Assembly: GCF_002980595.1 (NCBI RefSeq)
Contig: NZ_PVLQ01000024.1
Coordinates: forward strand, 1-62,350
Reading direction: 5' to 3'
Length of the DNA stretch: 62,350 nt
Source of the DNA: Malikia granosa
GTDB lineage: Bacteria; Pseudomonadota; Gammaproteobacteria; Burkholderiales; Burkholderiaceae_C
The translations under genes and the position numbers were made by a program. This document shows, in pieces, positions 45,660 to 58,039 of the stretch (positions are counted from its first letter, which is position 1; every line of letters starts with the position of its first letter). The notes beneath the pieces are model-generated. The model was given only the letters and a program-made list of their open reading frames with translations, searched no databases and had not been told where the DNA came from.

Positions 45660-46476
45660 AGCTGAACATCCCCGCCGAGGCACCTTGTGGGGCGTCTCCC
45701 TGGGTCCGGGCGCTCCGGGCCTGATCACCCGTGCCGCCTGGGCTGCTTTGCAGCGTCGCGACACGGTGTGGGTGTATCCCGCGCGCAGCGGCAAGACGCC
45801 CAGCTACGCTCTGGACATCGTCACCCGGGCCGGACTGGCTCCGCCGACCGACCACGCGCTGCTGCTGTTTCCCATGACTCACGATGGTGAAAAACTGGCG
45901 CGTGCCTGGCTGAAAGCCGCCCACACCGTGTTGCCCTGGCTCCAAGCCGGACGCGATGTGCTGTTCCTGGTCGAGGGCGACGCCAGCACCTACGCCACCT
46001 TCGGCCACCTGGCCCGCACCTTGCGCGCGCTCGACGCGGACTTGCCGGTGCAGGTGATCGCAGGCGTGAACTCCTTCACCGCCGCCTGTGCCGATGTCGG
46101 TGAGCCGTTCGCAGAGCAGGACGATACGGTCGCCATCGTGCCTGCAGCCTATGGCGTCGGCGCGGTGGACCGGCTGCTGCACGACTTCGACACCCTGGTG
46201 CTGATGAAGATCAAACCCCTGCTGGACGACCTTGTGACCTGGCTGGAGGTCAAGGGGTTGTTGGCCAATTCGCACTTCATCGAGCGCGTCGGGGCCAAGG
46301 ATGAGCGACGCCTGTCCGGCGCCGACCTGCTGGCCCTGCGCGGCCAGCGTGTGAGCTATCTGTCCCTGTTGATCGTGAAGAACCCGCACCGCGTGCGCGG
46401 CGAACGGATCAGGGGTTGCCTGAAGAAGACCAGCCCGGGCGCTGCCCCAGTGGCATTGGAGGAAGTGACGCCATGA
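45652..46476 (+). CDS. cbiL: (Cobalt-)precorrin-2 C20-methyltransferase CbiL
   Basis: CbiL adds the C20 methyl to cobalt-factor II. The 274-aa tetrapyrrole methylase has the entry motif WGVSLGPGAPGLITRAAW (residues about 12-29) and VLFLVEGDASTYATFGHLA near residue 105, as in CbiL/CobI. The C terminus carries a charged extension (RGERIRGCLKKTS). It overlaps cbiET by eight bases and cbiG by four. Confidence 0.92.
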   Translation: MTEAEHPRRGTLWGVSLGPGAPGLITRAAWAALQRRDTVWVYPARSGKTPSYALDIVTRAGLAPPTDHALLLFPMTHDGEKLARAWLKAAHTVLPWLQAGRDVLFLVEGDASTYATFGHLARTLRALDADLPVQVIAGVNSFTAACADVGEPFAEQDDTVAIVPAAYGVGAVDRLLHDFDTLVLMKIKPLLDDLVTWLEVKGLLANSHFIERVGAKDERRLSGADLLALRGQRVSYLSLLIVKNPHRVRGERIRGCLKKTSPGAAPVALEEVTP

Positions 46477-47279
46477 GTTCGGACGCCACCGTGGTGCTGT
46501 CGGCACCCGCACCCAACGAGGCAGACACCCGGATCTGCCTGATCGCCATCACCAAGCATGGCGCGGCGCTGGCCGCGCGCCTGGCGCGCGATCTGCCGCA
46601 GGCCCATGTCTGCACCGCCAGCAAGTTCGCCGCCACATTTGCCGACCTGCCACAGCCGGTGCACGCCTACGCAGGCGCCTTGCGCGACGAAATGGCCCGT
46701 CTGTTTGCGCAGTACGACCAGCTGGTGTTCCTGGTTTCGCTCGGGGCCGTGGTTCGGCTGATCGCCCCCTGCCTGAAAAGCAAGGACGAAGACCCGGGCG
46801 TGACGGTGGTGGACGACGCGGGGCAGTTCGTCATCCCGGTACTGTCCGGCCATGTCGGTGGCGCCAACGCCATGAGCGAACGCGTGGCTGACCTGCTGGG
46901 CGCCACCGCCGTGCTGACGACAGCGTCCGATGTCGGCAAGACCATTCCGGTGGACATCCTGGGTCGCCACCTGGGCTGGCGGGTCGAGGCGCCCAAGATC
47001 AACATCACCCGCGTGTCGGCGCATGTGGTCAATGGCGAACCGATCGCCTTTGTCCAGCAGGCAGGCAGCCGCCACTGGTGGACCCGTGCCACTCCCTTGC
47101 CAGCCAACATCGAATGCCTAGAACATTGGGACCAGGTGCGGCCAGAACACCACCGCGCCGTGCTGTGGGTGACCCAGGCCGACATTCCGGCGGCGCATTG
47201 GCAGCAATGGGCTGAGCGCCTGGTCGTGTATCGCCCGCCCCTGGAGCCAGCGATCCCTGCCGATGAGGTCCGGGCATGA
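46473..47279 (+). CDS. cbiG: Cobalt-precorrin-5A hydrolase CbiG, N-terminal and central part
   Basis: CbiG opens the delta-lactone of cobalt-precorrin-5A, releasing acetaldehyde. This 268-aa protein carries the N-terminal domain (QLVFLVSLGAVVRLIAPCLK and DDAGQFVIPVLSGHVGGANA, about residues 85-135) and a central domain (TTASDVGKTIPVDILGRHL). The C-terminal CobE-like domain is encoded separately by the next gene, which overlaps by four bases. Either the two chains assemble or the C-terminal domain is dispensable. Confidence 0.92.
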   Translation: MSSDATVVLSAPAPNEADTRICLIAITKHGAALAARLARDLPQAHVCTASKFAATFADLPQPVHAYAGALRDEMARLFAQYDQLVFLVSLGAVVRLIAPCLKSKDEDPGVTVVDDAGQFVIPVLSGHVGGANAMSERVADLLGATAVLTTASDVGKTIPVDILGRHLGWRVEAPKINITRVSAHVVNGEPIAFVQQAGSRHWWTRATPLPANIECLEHWDQVRPEHHRAVLWVTQADIPAAHWQQWAERLVVYRPPLEPAIPADEVRA

Positions 47280-47761
47280 CGCCCCAGACCGACCAGACCC
47301 TGGTGCTGGGGCTCGGTTGCGATCGGGGCACCGCACTGGCCACGCTGCAAGAGGCGGTCACCCAGGCGCTGCAGCAGCTCGGGGCCAGCTTGAACGAGGT
47401 CGCGACGCTGGCCAGCATCGACCTCAAGGCCGACGAGCCCGCTCTGCTGTCGCTGGCGCGGCAGCTGGACTGTCCGATCCATTTCTACCCGGCCGCCGCG
47501 CTGGCCGCGGTGCCCGTCCCCAACCCCAGCACCACGGTGCTGCGCCACACCGGCACGCCATCGGTGAGCGAGGCCGCTGCCTTGCTGGCCGCTGGTGCGT
47601 CCGGCCAGCCGGCCGCGCCGACTGCCCTGCGCCTGGAAAAGCACAGGTGGCGCGGCGCGGACGGCAGGAACGCCACCGTGTCGATCGCCCGCCGGATCTC
47701 CCACCACCCCTGTCCCTGCAACAAGGAAGCCACGCATGACGACTCCATCCCCCGTTCCTGA
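47276..47761 (+). CDS. cobE: CbiG C-terminal/CobE-like protein
   Basis: A 161-aa protein made of the single domain found at the C terminus of CbiG and as stand-alone CobE: LVLGLGCDRGTALATLQEAV at the start, LASIDLKADEPALLSLARQL, HFYPAAALAAVPVPNPS, and a final CNKEATH-type tail. It is the missing part of the CbiG encoded immediately upstream, so CbiG is split over two genes here. It overlaps the next gene (cbiH) by 26 bases. Confidence 0.85.
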   Translation: MTPQTDQTLVLGLGCDRGTALATLQEAVTQALQQLGASLNEVATLASIDLKADEPALLSLARQLDCPIHFYPAAALAAVPVPNPSTTVLRHTGTPSVSEAAALLAAGASGQPAAPTALRLEKHRWRGADGRNATVSIARRISHHPCPCNKEATHDDSIPRS

Positions 47762-48740
47762 CGCCGCGTCCATGCCCGGCAAGATCATGCTGGTCGGCAT
47801 CGGCCCCGGCAGCGAAGCCCACATGACGGCGCGCGCGCGCCAGGCCATCGAGGAGGCCGACACCGTCATCGGCTACGTCACCTACATCAAGCTGGTGGCG
47901 GACCTGCTCGAGGGCAAGGAAATCATCCGCAAGAGCATGACCGAGGAACTGGACCGCGCGGTCAGCGCGCTGGACGCGGCCCGGCAAGGCAGGAAAGTGG
48001 CGCTGATCTCGTCCGGCGACGCGGGCGTCTACGGCATGGCCGGTCCGACCTACGAGGTGCTGTTCCAGGCCGGCTGGACCCCGGACGACCCGGTGCAGGT
48101 GGAAATCATCCCGGGCGCTTCGGCGCTCAACAGCTGCGCGGCGCTGGTCGGCGCACCGCTGACGCACGACTTCTGCGCCATCTCGCTGTCGGACCTGCTC
48201 ACCCCCTGGCCCACCATCGCACGGCGTCTCGATGCGGTGGCCATGGCCGACTTCGTGGTCGCGCTCTACAACCCCAAGAGCGGCCGGCGTACCCGGCAGA
48301 TCGTCGAAGCCCAGCGCCTGTTCCTGCGTCACCGCCGCCCCGACACGCCGGTGGCGATCGTCAAGAGCGCCTACCGCCGGCGCGAGCAGATCCTGTTCAC
48401 CACCCTGGACCAGATGGCCGAGGCCGAGATCGGCATGCTGAGCACGGTGCTGATCGGCAACAGCAACACCTTCGTGCGCCACGGGCTGATGGTGACGCCC
48501 CGCGGCTATGCCAACAAGTACGACCTCGAGCAGGGCGGAAACACCCGCGACGGGGAGAGGCGGGGCCGCTCCCTGTCCACCGGCCTGCTGGGCTGGCTCG
48601 ACACCTTGCAGGCCGAGCACGCCGCGGGACTCGACATCGATACCCTGGCTGCACGCCACCGGCTGCCTGTCGACTACATCCGTTCCACCCTGCTGGATGC
48701 GGTGACAGAAACCGCTGCACAAGCCGAGGCAAGCGCATGA
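47736..48740 (+). CDS. cbiH: (Cobalt-)precorrin-3B C17-methyltransferase CbiH
   Basis: CbiH methylates C17 and drives ring contraction. The 334-aa protein has the tetrapyrrole methylase core ([58 protein letters not shown]) at about residues 15-265, then a C-terminal extension of about 70 residues ([17 protein letters not shown]) not needed for the core fold. The start at 47736 lies inside the end of the previous gene. Overlaps the ferredoxin gene by four bases. Confidence 0.93.
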   Translation: MTTPSPVPDAASMPGKIMLVGIGPGSEAHMTARARQAIEEADTVIGYVTYIKLVADLLEGKEIIRKSMTEELDRAVSALDAARQGRKVALISSGDAGVYGMAGPTYEVLFQAGWTPDDPVQVEIIPGASALNSCAALVGAPLTHDFCAISLSDLLTPWPTIARRLDAVAMADFVVALYNPKSGRRTRQIVEAQRLFLRHRRPDTPVAIVKSAYRRREQILFTTLDQMAEAEIGMLSTVLIGNSNTFVRHGLMVTPRGYANKYDLEQGGNTRDGERRGRSLSTGLLGWLDTLQAEHAAGLDIDTLAARHRLPVDYIRSTLLDAVTETAAQAEASA

Positions 48741-49078
48741 GCCATCCGGTGGAAAAACCCAAGATCGGCGCCTACCGCCGCCACCTGCTGCTGTGCACCG
48801 GGACGCGCTGCACCCAGGACGGCGCCGCGCAAGCCTTGTTCGACAGCCTGGGCGAGAAATTCAAGGCGGCCGGGCTGGATCAAGGCGAGCTGCGGGTCAA
48901 GCGCAGCCGGGTCAACTGCTTTGCCGCCTGCAAGGGCGGCCCGGTGATGTGCGTGCAGCCCGACGGCACCTGGTACTACAACGTGACCCCCGCCAACATG
49001 GACCGCATCATCGAACAGCATCTAGTGGGGGGAGAGCCGGTACAGGACCTCGTGTTCCACCAGGGGCCCGCGTCATGA
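48737..49078 (+). CDS. Thioredoxin-like [2Fe-2S] ferredoxin (CbiW-like)
   Basis: A 113-aa protein with four cysteines in the pattern of thioredoxin-fold ferredoxins: [13 protein letters not shown], then [18 protein letters not shown]. It overlaps cbiH and cobA by four bases each. Similar small ferredoxins in cobalamin operons are called CbiW and are thought to pass electrons for ring contraction or cobalt reduction. The exact role is inferred. Confidence 0.82.
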   Translation: MSHPVEKPKIGAYRRHLLLCTGTRCTQDGAAQALFDSLGEKFKAAGLDQGELRVKRSRVNCFAACKGGPVMCVQPDGTWYYNVTPANMDRIIEQHLVGGEPVQDLVFHQGPAS

Positions 49079-49842
49079 TGCCGCTGCTGTCGGAACAGGC
49101 CAGGGGCACGGTGTCGCTGGTGGGTGCCGGCCCGGGCGATCTGGAGCTGCTGACCCTGCGCGCCTGGCGCCGCCTGCAGATGGCCGAGGTTCTGGTGTAC
49201 GACAATCTGGTCGGGCCGGGCATTGTCGAGCTGGCGCCGCCACAGGCGCAGCGCCTCTACGTCGGCAAGTCCGCCGGGAACCACACCCTGCCGCAGGACG
49301 AGATCTGCCGGCTGCTGGTTCGGCTGGCGCAGCAGGGACGGCGCGTGGTACGTCTCAAGGGCGGCGACCCGTTCGTGTTCGGGCGCGGCGGCGAGGAGAT
49401 GGACCTGTTGCTGCAGCACCGGATCCCGGTCGAAATCGTGCCTGGCATCACGGCGGCCCTGGGCGCAGCGGCCAGTCTTGGCTTTCCCTTGACGCACCGC
49501 GACCATGCCCAGAGCTGCGTCTTCGTCACCGGCCACCTGAAAGACCACACGATAGACCTGAACTGGCAGGCATTGGCCCAGCCCGGGCAAACCGTGGTGA
49601 TCTACATGGGCGTGACCGGTCTGGAGACCATAGCGTCCGAGCTCCAGGCTGCGGGACTGCCAGGGAACACCCCGGCAGCACTGGTCTACAAGGCGACCTG
49701 GCCGCAAGAGGCCATCTACCCGACTCGACTGCGTGATCTGCCGCGCACCGCCGAACGGTATGGCGTCAAGCCGCCGAGCTTGCTGGTCATCGGGAGCGTG
49801 GTGTCGCTGGCACAGGCGTGGAGCACCCGTCAGGCGCTGTAG
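49075..49842 (+). CDS. cobA: Uroporphyrinogen-III C-methyltransferase
   Basis: CobA adds methyl groups at C2 and C7 of uroporphyrinogen III to form precorrin-2, the first committed step for cobalamin and siroheme. The 255-aa protein has [19 protein letters not shown] (residues about 13-31), [19 protein letters not shown] near residue 95 and [15 protein letters not shown], typical of stand-alone SUMT. It lacks the CysG N-terminal dehydrogenase/chelatase part, so conversion of precorrin-2 to sirohydrochlorin needs another gene. It is the last gene of the operon, ten bases from the convergent MFS gene. Confidence 0.94.
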   Translation: MMPLLSEQARGTVSLVGAGPGDLELLTLRAWRRLQMAEVLVYDNLVGPGIVELAPPQAQRLYVGKSAGNHTLPQDEICRLLVRLAQQGRRVVRLKGGDPFVFGRGGEEMDLLLQHRIPVEIVPGITAALGAAASLGFPLTHRDHAQSCVFVTGHLKDHTIDLNWQALAQPGQTVVIYMGVTGLETIASELQAAGLPGNTPAALVYKATWPQEAIYPTRLRDLPRTAERYGVKPPSLLVIGSVVSLAQAWSTRQAL

Positions 49843-49851
49843 ACCGTCGGG

Positions 49852-51069
49852 TCAGCCGCCATGGGATGAGGCAGGGACGAAGCGCGCCCCCCAGGCCAGC
49901 AGCGCCGAGCCCAGCACCACCACGCACAGCGCCCAGCTCAGGCCGAAGCCCTGGGCCAGCGCGCCGATCAGCGGCGGGCCGAGCAGGAAGCCGCTGTAGC
50001 CGACCGAGGTGACGGCGGCAATCGCCGCGGCGCGCGTCGTTCCCGGCACCCGGGTGGAGGCGTTGTACAGGATGGGCGCCGACAGCGCGAGGCCAGCCCC
50101 GATCAGGGCATAGCCCAGCAGGGCGACTGCGGGATGTCCCGTCAGCAGCACCAGGCTCATGGCCAGCGCCGACAGGCCGCCGCCGACTTTGAGCAGCAGG
50201 GCCTCGGCATGGCGCTCGCGCAGCCGGTCGCCGAGCAGGCGCGCCACCGCCATGGCGCCGGCGAAGGCGGCATAGCCGAGCGCCGCCTGGTTCTGCGGCA
50301 GCAACACCTCCTGCTTCAGGTAGAGCACGCTCCAGTCGTACATCGCGCCTTCGGCGCTCATGGCGGCAAAGATCAGCAGGCCCAGCACCAGCAGCCGGCC
50401 GCGCGGCCAGCTGAAATGCGCTGCCCCGGCCTCGCCCGCGGCCTCCTGCGGGTGTCGCGCCAGCATGCCGCGCGCGGCCAGGCTGACCCAGCAGGCGATC
50501 AGGAGGCCCACGGCGGCCAGCTGCAGGCCGGCGGGCCAGTGCAGCCGGATCAGCAGGGCCGCGAGCGCCGCACCGGCCATGCCGCCCAGGCTGAAGCTGC
50601 CATGCAGATTGCTCATGATGGCCTGGCTGCCGAGTGCCTCGAGCGCCGAGCCCTCGGTATTGATGGCGACGTCGAACAGGCTCATCGCCGCGCCGAACAG
50701 CAGCATCGACGGCAGCATCCAGCCCAGCGCCGGCCATTGCAGCGCCAGGGTCAGCATGCTGCCCATCAGGATGGCCGCCAGCCGCGTGGCACGGCGCACC
50801 CCCAGCCGCGCAATCACCCGCCCGGCGACCAGCAGCGACAGCACCGCGCCCAAGGCCACCGTCAGCAGCAGCAGCGAGAGCCAGGCCTCGCTCAGGCCGT
50901 ATTGCTGCTTGACGGTCGGGATATGCACGCCCCAGACCCCGCTGAGCAGGCCGAGCGCGGCAAACTGGGCGCGTGCCGCCCAGCGGGCGCCGGCCAGCGA
51001 GGTCGGCGCACCCGATCGCGCCGGCAGGCGGGCGGCGGCTGGCAGGGTTCGGGTCGTTTCTCGCGCCAT
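49852..51069 (-). CDS. Major facilitator superfamily transporter (YbjJ type)
   Basis: A 405-aa inner-membrane protein with twelve predicted helices. Helix 1 includes LLSGVWGVHIPTVKQQYGLS; the segment NTEGSALEALGSQAIMSNLHGSFSLGG and a later EGAMYDWSVLYLKQE match the YbjJ-like MFS group of unknown substrate. It is convergent with cobA and lies 11 bases downstream of hexR on the same strand, so it may be co-transcribed with hexR. Confidence 0.85.
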   Translation of the reverse strand: MARETTRTLPAAARLPARSGAPTSLAGARWAARAQFAALGLLSGVWGVHIPTVKQQYGLSEAWLSLLLLTVALGAVLSLLVAGRVIARLGVRRATRLAAILMGSMLTLALQWPALGWMLPSMLLFGAAMSLFDVAINTEGSALEALGSQAIMSNLHGSFSLGGMAGAALAALLIRLHWPAGLQLAAVGLLIACWVSLAARGMLARHPQEAAGEAGAAHFSWPRGRLLVLGLLIFAAMSAEGAMYDWSVLYLKQEVLLPQNQAALGYAAFAGAMAVARLLGDRLRERHAEALLLKVGGGLSALAMSLVLLTGHPAVALLGYALIGAGLALSAPILYNASTRVPGTTRAAAIAAVTSVGYSGFLLGPPLIGALAQGFGLSWALCVVVLGSALLAWGARFVPASSHGG

Positions 51070-51080
51070 CGGATCGGTGT

Positions 51081-51929
51081 TCAGGCGTAGCGGCGGCTGT
51101 GCAGGTTGGACTTCATGTCCTTGAGCAGGGGCTGCAGCTGGTCGGCGCCGATGCGCAGCGCCAGGGCGGTCGCCAGCACGTCAATGATCATCAGGTGCAG
51201 CAGGCGCGAGGTCATCGGGCTGTAGCGGTCGTAGTTCTCGGGGTGGTCGGCCGTCAGGTGGATGTTGCCGACCGAGGCCAATGGAGAGCCGCTGGCGGTG
51301 ATCACGATCACGGTCGCGCCATGGCGGCGCGCGATGTCGGCGGCGTCCATCAGGTCGCGGGTACGGCCCGAGTTCGAGATCACCACCACCACGTCGCCCG
51401 GCTTGCGCAAGGAGGCGCTCATGACCTGCATGTGGCCGTCGCTGTAGGCGATCGCGTTGACGCCGAGGCGGAAGAACTTGTGCTGCGCATCCTGCGCCAC
51501 GATGCCGGAGTTGCCGACGCCGTAGAACTCGATGCGGCGCTCGGCCTTCCAGGCCGCCTCGAGCACCTCGACCGCACGCTCGAGCGCATGGGTCGAGGCG
51601 TCGTTGCGGTAGCGCAGGAAGGCCGCGACGCTGTTGTCGATCACCTTGACCAGCACGTCGCTGATCTTGTCGTCCGAGTCGACGCTGCGGTGGATGAAGG
51701 GCACGCCCTCGCTGACGGTGCCGGCAAGCTTGAGCTTGAAGTCGCTCAGGCCGTCGTAGCCCATGCTGCGGCAAAAGCGCACCACGGTCGGCTTGCTGAC
51801 GTGGGAGCGGTCGGCGATCTCGCTGATCGGCAGGTTGACGAACTTGCGCGCGTCCGCCAGCACCAGCTTGCCGACACGTTGTTCGGCGGGGGGCAGGGCG
51901 GTGAGCGAGGCTTGGATACGTTCGAGCAT
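51081..51929 (-). CDS. hexR: HexR, RpiR-family regulator of glucose metabolism
   Basis: HexR controls Entner-Doudoroff genes and senses 2-keto-3-deoxy-6-phosphogluconate. The 282-aa protein has an N-terminal RpiR helix-turn-helix (ISEIADRSHVSKPTVVRFCR, residues about 35-54) and a C-terminal SIS sugar-phosphate domain (RRIEFYGVGNSGIVAQDAQH; VVVISNSGRTRDLMDAADIA). The high match to known HexR sequences supports the name. It is divergent from the agl operon; a candidate HexR site lies in between. Zwf and edd-eda are not in the window. Confidence 0.92.
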   Translation of the reverse strand: MLERIQASLTALPPAEQRVGKLVLADARKFVNLPISEIADRSHVSKPTVVRFCRSMGYDGLSDFKLKLAGTVSEGVPFIHRSVDSDDKISDVLVKVIDNSVAAFLRYRNDASTHALERAVEVLEAAWKAERRIEFYGVGNSGIVAQDAQHKFFRLGVNAIAYSDGHMQVMSASLRKPGDVVVVISNSGRTRDLMDAADIARRHGATVIVITASGSPLASVGNIHLTADHPENYDRYSPMTSRLLHLMIIDVLATALALRIGADQLQPLLKDMKSNLHSRRYA

Positions 51930-51966
51930 GGGCGGTCCTGATGGGGTGATTCTTAGGCGGATTGAG

Positions 51967-51981
51967 TGTAATCAGGTTACC
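51967..51981. promoter_or_regulatory. Candidate HexR site
   Basis: TGTAATCAGGTTACC resembles the HexR consensus TGTAATTAAATTACA (inner half TGTAAT intact, last base A replaced by C). It lies 38 bases upstream of the hexR start and about 145 bases before aglE, so HexR may control itself and the agl operon. Confidence 0.4.
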
Positions 51982-52020
51982 AACCCGGTACAAGTTGTTC
52001 CAGCTAGGGAAAACCCTTTG

Positions 52021-52036
52021 ATGCAATCGATTGCAT
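52021..52036. promoter_or_regulatory. ATGCAATCGATTGCAT operator upstream of aglE
   Basis: A perfect 16-base palindrome 89 bases before the aglE start. It is one base different from the site before the porin (35408-35423), and both are preceded by TAGGGnnnnCCC and followed by ATGnTGAAAT. A shared LacI-type repressor is likely. Confidence 0.72.
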
Positions 52037-52125
52037 TCATGGTGAAATCGGCTGGTCGACGCTTCGGATGACTGCTTTCCGGAGGGCGGCCGACGTCCAA
52101 GAACCTAGACGAGAGAGACAAGATC

Positions 52126-53397
<1,272 letters not shown>

Positions 53398-53480
53398 TCC
53401 GGACTTGATTCACGGCGCGGCTGCCGCCGCCGGCCTGGTGCCGGGGCCGCGCCTTTCCCTCGGGACTGGAGTGCAAACCC

Positions 53481-54389
53481 ATGAATAGCAAGACAAGAAC
53501 CGCCTGGACCTTCCTCGCGCCGATGCTGCTGGTGCTGGCGCTGGTGGCGGTCTGGCCGCTGGGGCGAACCATCTGGTTCAGCTTCACCGACGCCAACATC
53601 AATGACATCGACGCCGCGAAGTTCGTCGGGCTGGAAAACTATTTCGGGGAATATGGCCTGTTCGCCAACCCCAACCACACGGACGGCTTCTGGAACAGCG
53701 ACTGGGGCCTGTCGATACTGAACACGCTGAAGTTCTCGCTGGTGTCGGTCACGCTCGAGACCGCGCTCGGCCTGGCGGTGGCGCTGCTGCTGAACCAGGA
53801 GTTCAAGGGCCGGGCTTGGGTGCGCGCCGCCGTGCTGGTGCCCTGGGCGATCCCGACCATCGTCTCGGCCAAGATGTGGGGCTGGATGCTGCACGACCAG
53901 TTCGGCGTCATCAACCAGTGGCTGTTCGATGCCGGCCTGCTGGCGAGCAAGCTGGCCTGGACCGCCGACCCGTCCTACGCGCTCTGGACCGTGGTCGCGG
54001 TCGACGTCTGGAAGACCACGCCCTTCATGGCGCTGTTGATCCTGGCCGCGCTGCAGACCCTGCCCAAGGACTGCTACGAGGCCGCGCGCGTCGACGGCGT
54101 GCATCCGCTGCGCGTGTTCTGGAAGGTCACGCTGCCGCTGATCCGTCCGGCGCTGATGGTCGCGGTGATCTTCCGCCTGCTCGACGCGCTGCGCGTGTTC
54201 GACCTGATCTACGTGCTGACCTCGAACAACAACAGCACCATCAGCATGTCGGGCTTCGTGCGGCGCGAGATGGTCGACAACGGCTACATGGGCTATGGCT
54301 CGGCGGCCTCGACCGCGCTGTTCCTGATCATCGGTCTGTGCACCGTGGCGGCGATCCGCCTGGGCCGCATGAAGCTGTCGGAGGATTGA
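53481..54389 (+). CDS. aglF: Alpha-glucoside ABC transporter permease (AglF)
   Basis: A 302-aa MalF-type permease with six membrane helices and the EAA loop (CYEAARVDGVHPLRVFWKVT) for ATPase contact. It starts MNSKTRTAWTFLAPMLLVLA with a good GGGACTGGAG site upstream. It is followed by aglG one base after its stop. Confidence 0.9.
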   Translation: MNSKTRTAWTFLAPMLLVLALVAVWPLGRTIWFSFTDANINDIDAAKFVGLENYFGEYGLFANPNHTDGFWNSDWGLSILNTLKFSLVSVTLETALGLAVALLLNQEFKGRAWVRAAVLVPWAIPTIVSAKMWGWMLHDQFGVINQWLFDAGLLASKLAWTADPSYALWTVVAVDVWKTTPFMALLILAALQTLPKDCYEAARVDGVHPLRVFWKVTLPLIRPALMVAVIFRLLDALRVFDLIYVLTSNNNSTISMSGFVRREMVDNGYMGYGSAASTALFLIIGLCTVAAIRLGRMKLSED

Positions 54390-54390
54390 G

Positions 54391-55227
54391 ATGAGCAAGA
54401 TTTCCCCCGGGCGCATCGCCCTCTACGCCGCGGCGGCGCTGGTCGTCGTGGTCTCGGTCTTCCCCTTCCTGTACGCGGTCTCGACCTCGTTCAAGTCGGG
54501 CTCGGCGCTGTTCGAGCCCCGGCTCTGGCCGAGCTCGGTCACGCTGGCCAACTACGCCTCGCTGTTCACGCTGGCCGAGCAGCCGTTCGGGCGCCACATC
54601 GTCAACTCCGTGATCGTCTCGGTCTCGGTGGTGGTGCTGTCGCTGTTCCTCGGCGTGACGGCAGCCTATGCGCTGGGCCGCATCAGCTTCAAGGGTCGCG
54701 GCCTGCTGCTGACCGCGGTGCTGGCGGTGTCGATGTTCCCGCAGGTCGCGGTGCTGGCCGGCATGTTCGAGCTGATCCGCGCGCTGGGGCTCTACAACAA
54801 GTCCTTGGGACTGGTGCTGCCCTACATGATCTTCACGCTGCCGTTCACGGTCTGGGTGCTGACTACCTTCATGAAGCAGCTGCCCAAGGAGCTCGAGGAG
54901 GCGGCGATCATGGACGGCTGCGGCCCCTGGCGCATCATCAAGGACGTGTTCCTGCCGCTGCTGTGGCCGGCGCTGGTCTCGACCGGGCTGCTCGCCTTCA
55001 TCGCGGCCTGGAACGAGTTCCTGTTCGCGCTGACCTTCGTGCTCGACAACAACGAGCGCACCGTACCGGTCTCGATCTCGCTGATCTCGGGCGCGAGCAA
55101 GTACGACATCCCCTGGGGCAACATCATGGCCGCCTCCGTGCTGGTGACGCTGCCGCTGCTGGCCCTGGTCCTCATCTTCCAGAAGAAGATCGTCTCCGGC
55201 CTCACGGCTGGCGCGGTCAAGGGCTGA
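54391..55227 (+). CDS. aglG: Alpha-glucoside ABC transporter permease (AglG)
   Basis: A 278-aa MalG-type permease with six membrane helices, EAA loop (LEEAAIMDGCGPWRIIKDVF) and the usual SGLTAGAVKG ending. Together with AglF it forms the channel for disaccharides. It is 22 bases from the glucosidase gene. Confidence 0.9.
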   Translation: MSKISPGRIALYAAAALVVVVSVFPFLYAVSTSFKSGSALFEPRLWPSSVTLANYASLFTLAEQPFGRHIVNSVIVSVSVVVLSLFLGVTAAYALGRISFKGRGLLLTAVLAVSMFPQVAVLAGMFELIRALGLYNKSLGLVLPYMIFTLPFTVWVLTTFMKQLPKELEEAAIMDGCGPWRIIKDVFLPLLWPALVSTGLLAFIAAWNEFLFALTFVLDNNERTVPVSISLISGASKYDIPWGNIMAASVLVTLPLLALVLIFQKKIVSGLTAGAVKG

Positions 55228-55249
55228 ACCTCTTTTCCTACCTACCGAC

Positions 55250-56890
<1,641 letters not shown>

Positions 56891-56902
56891 GGAGAAGCAA
56901 GC

Positions 56903-58035
<1,133 letters not shown>

Positions 58036-58039
<4 letters not shown>

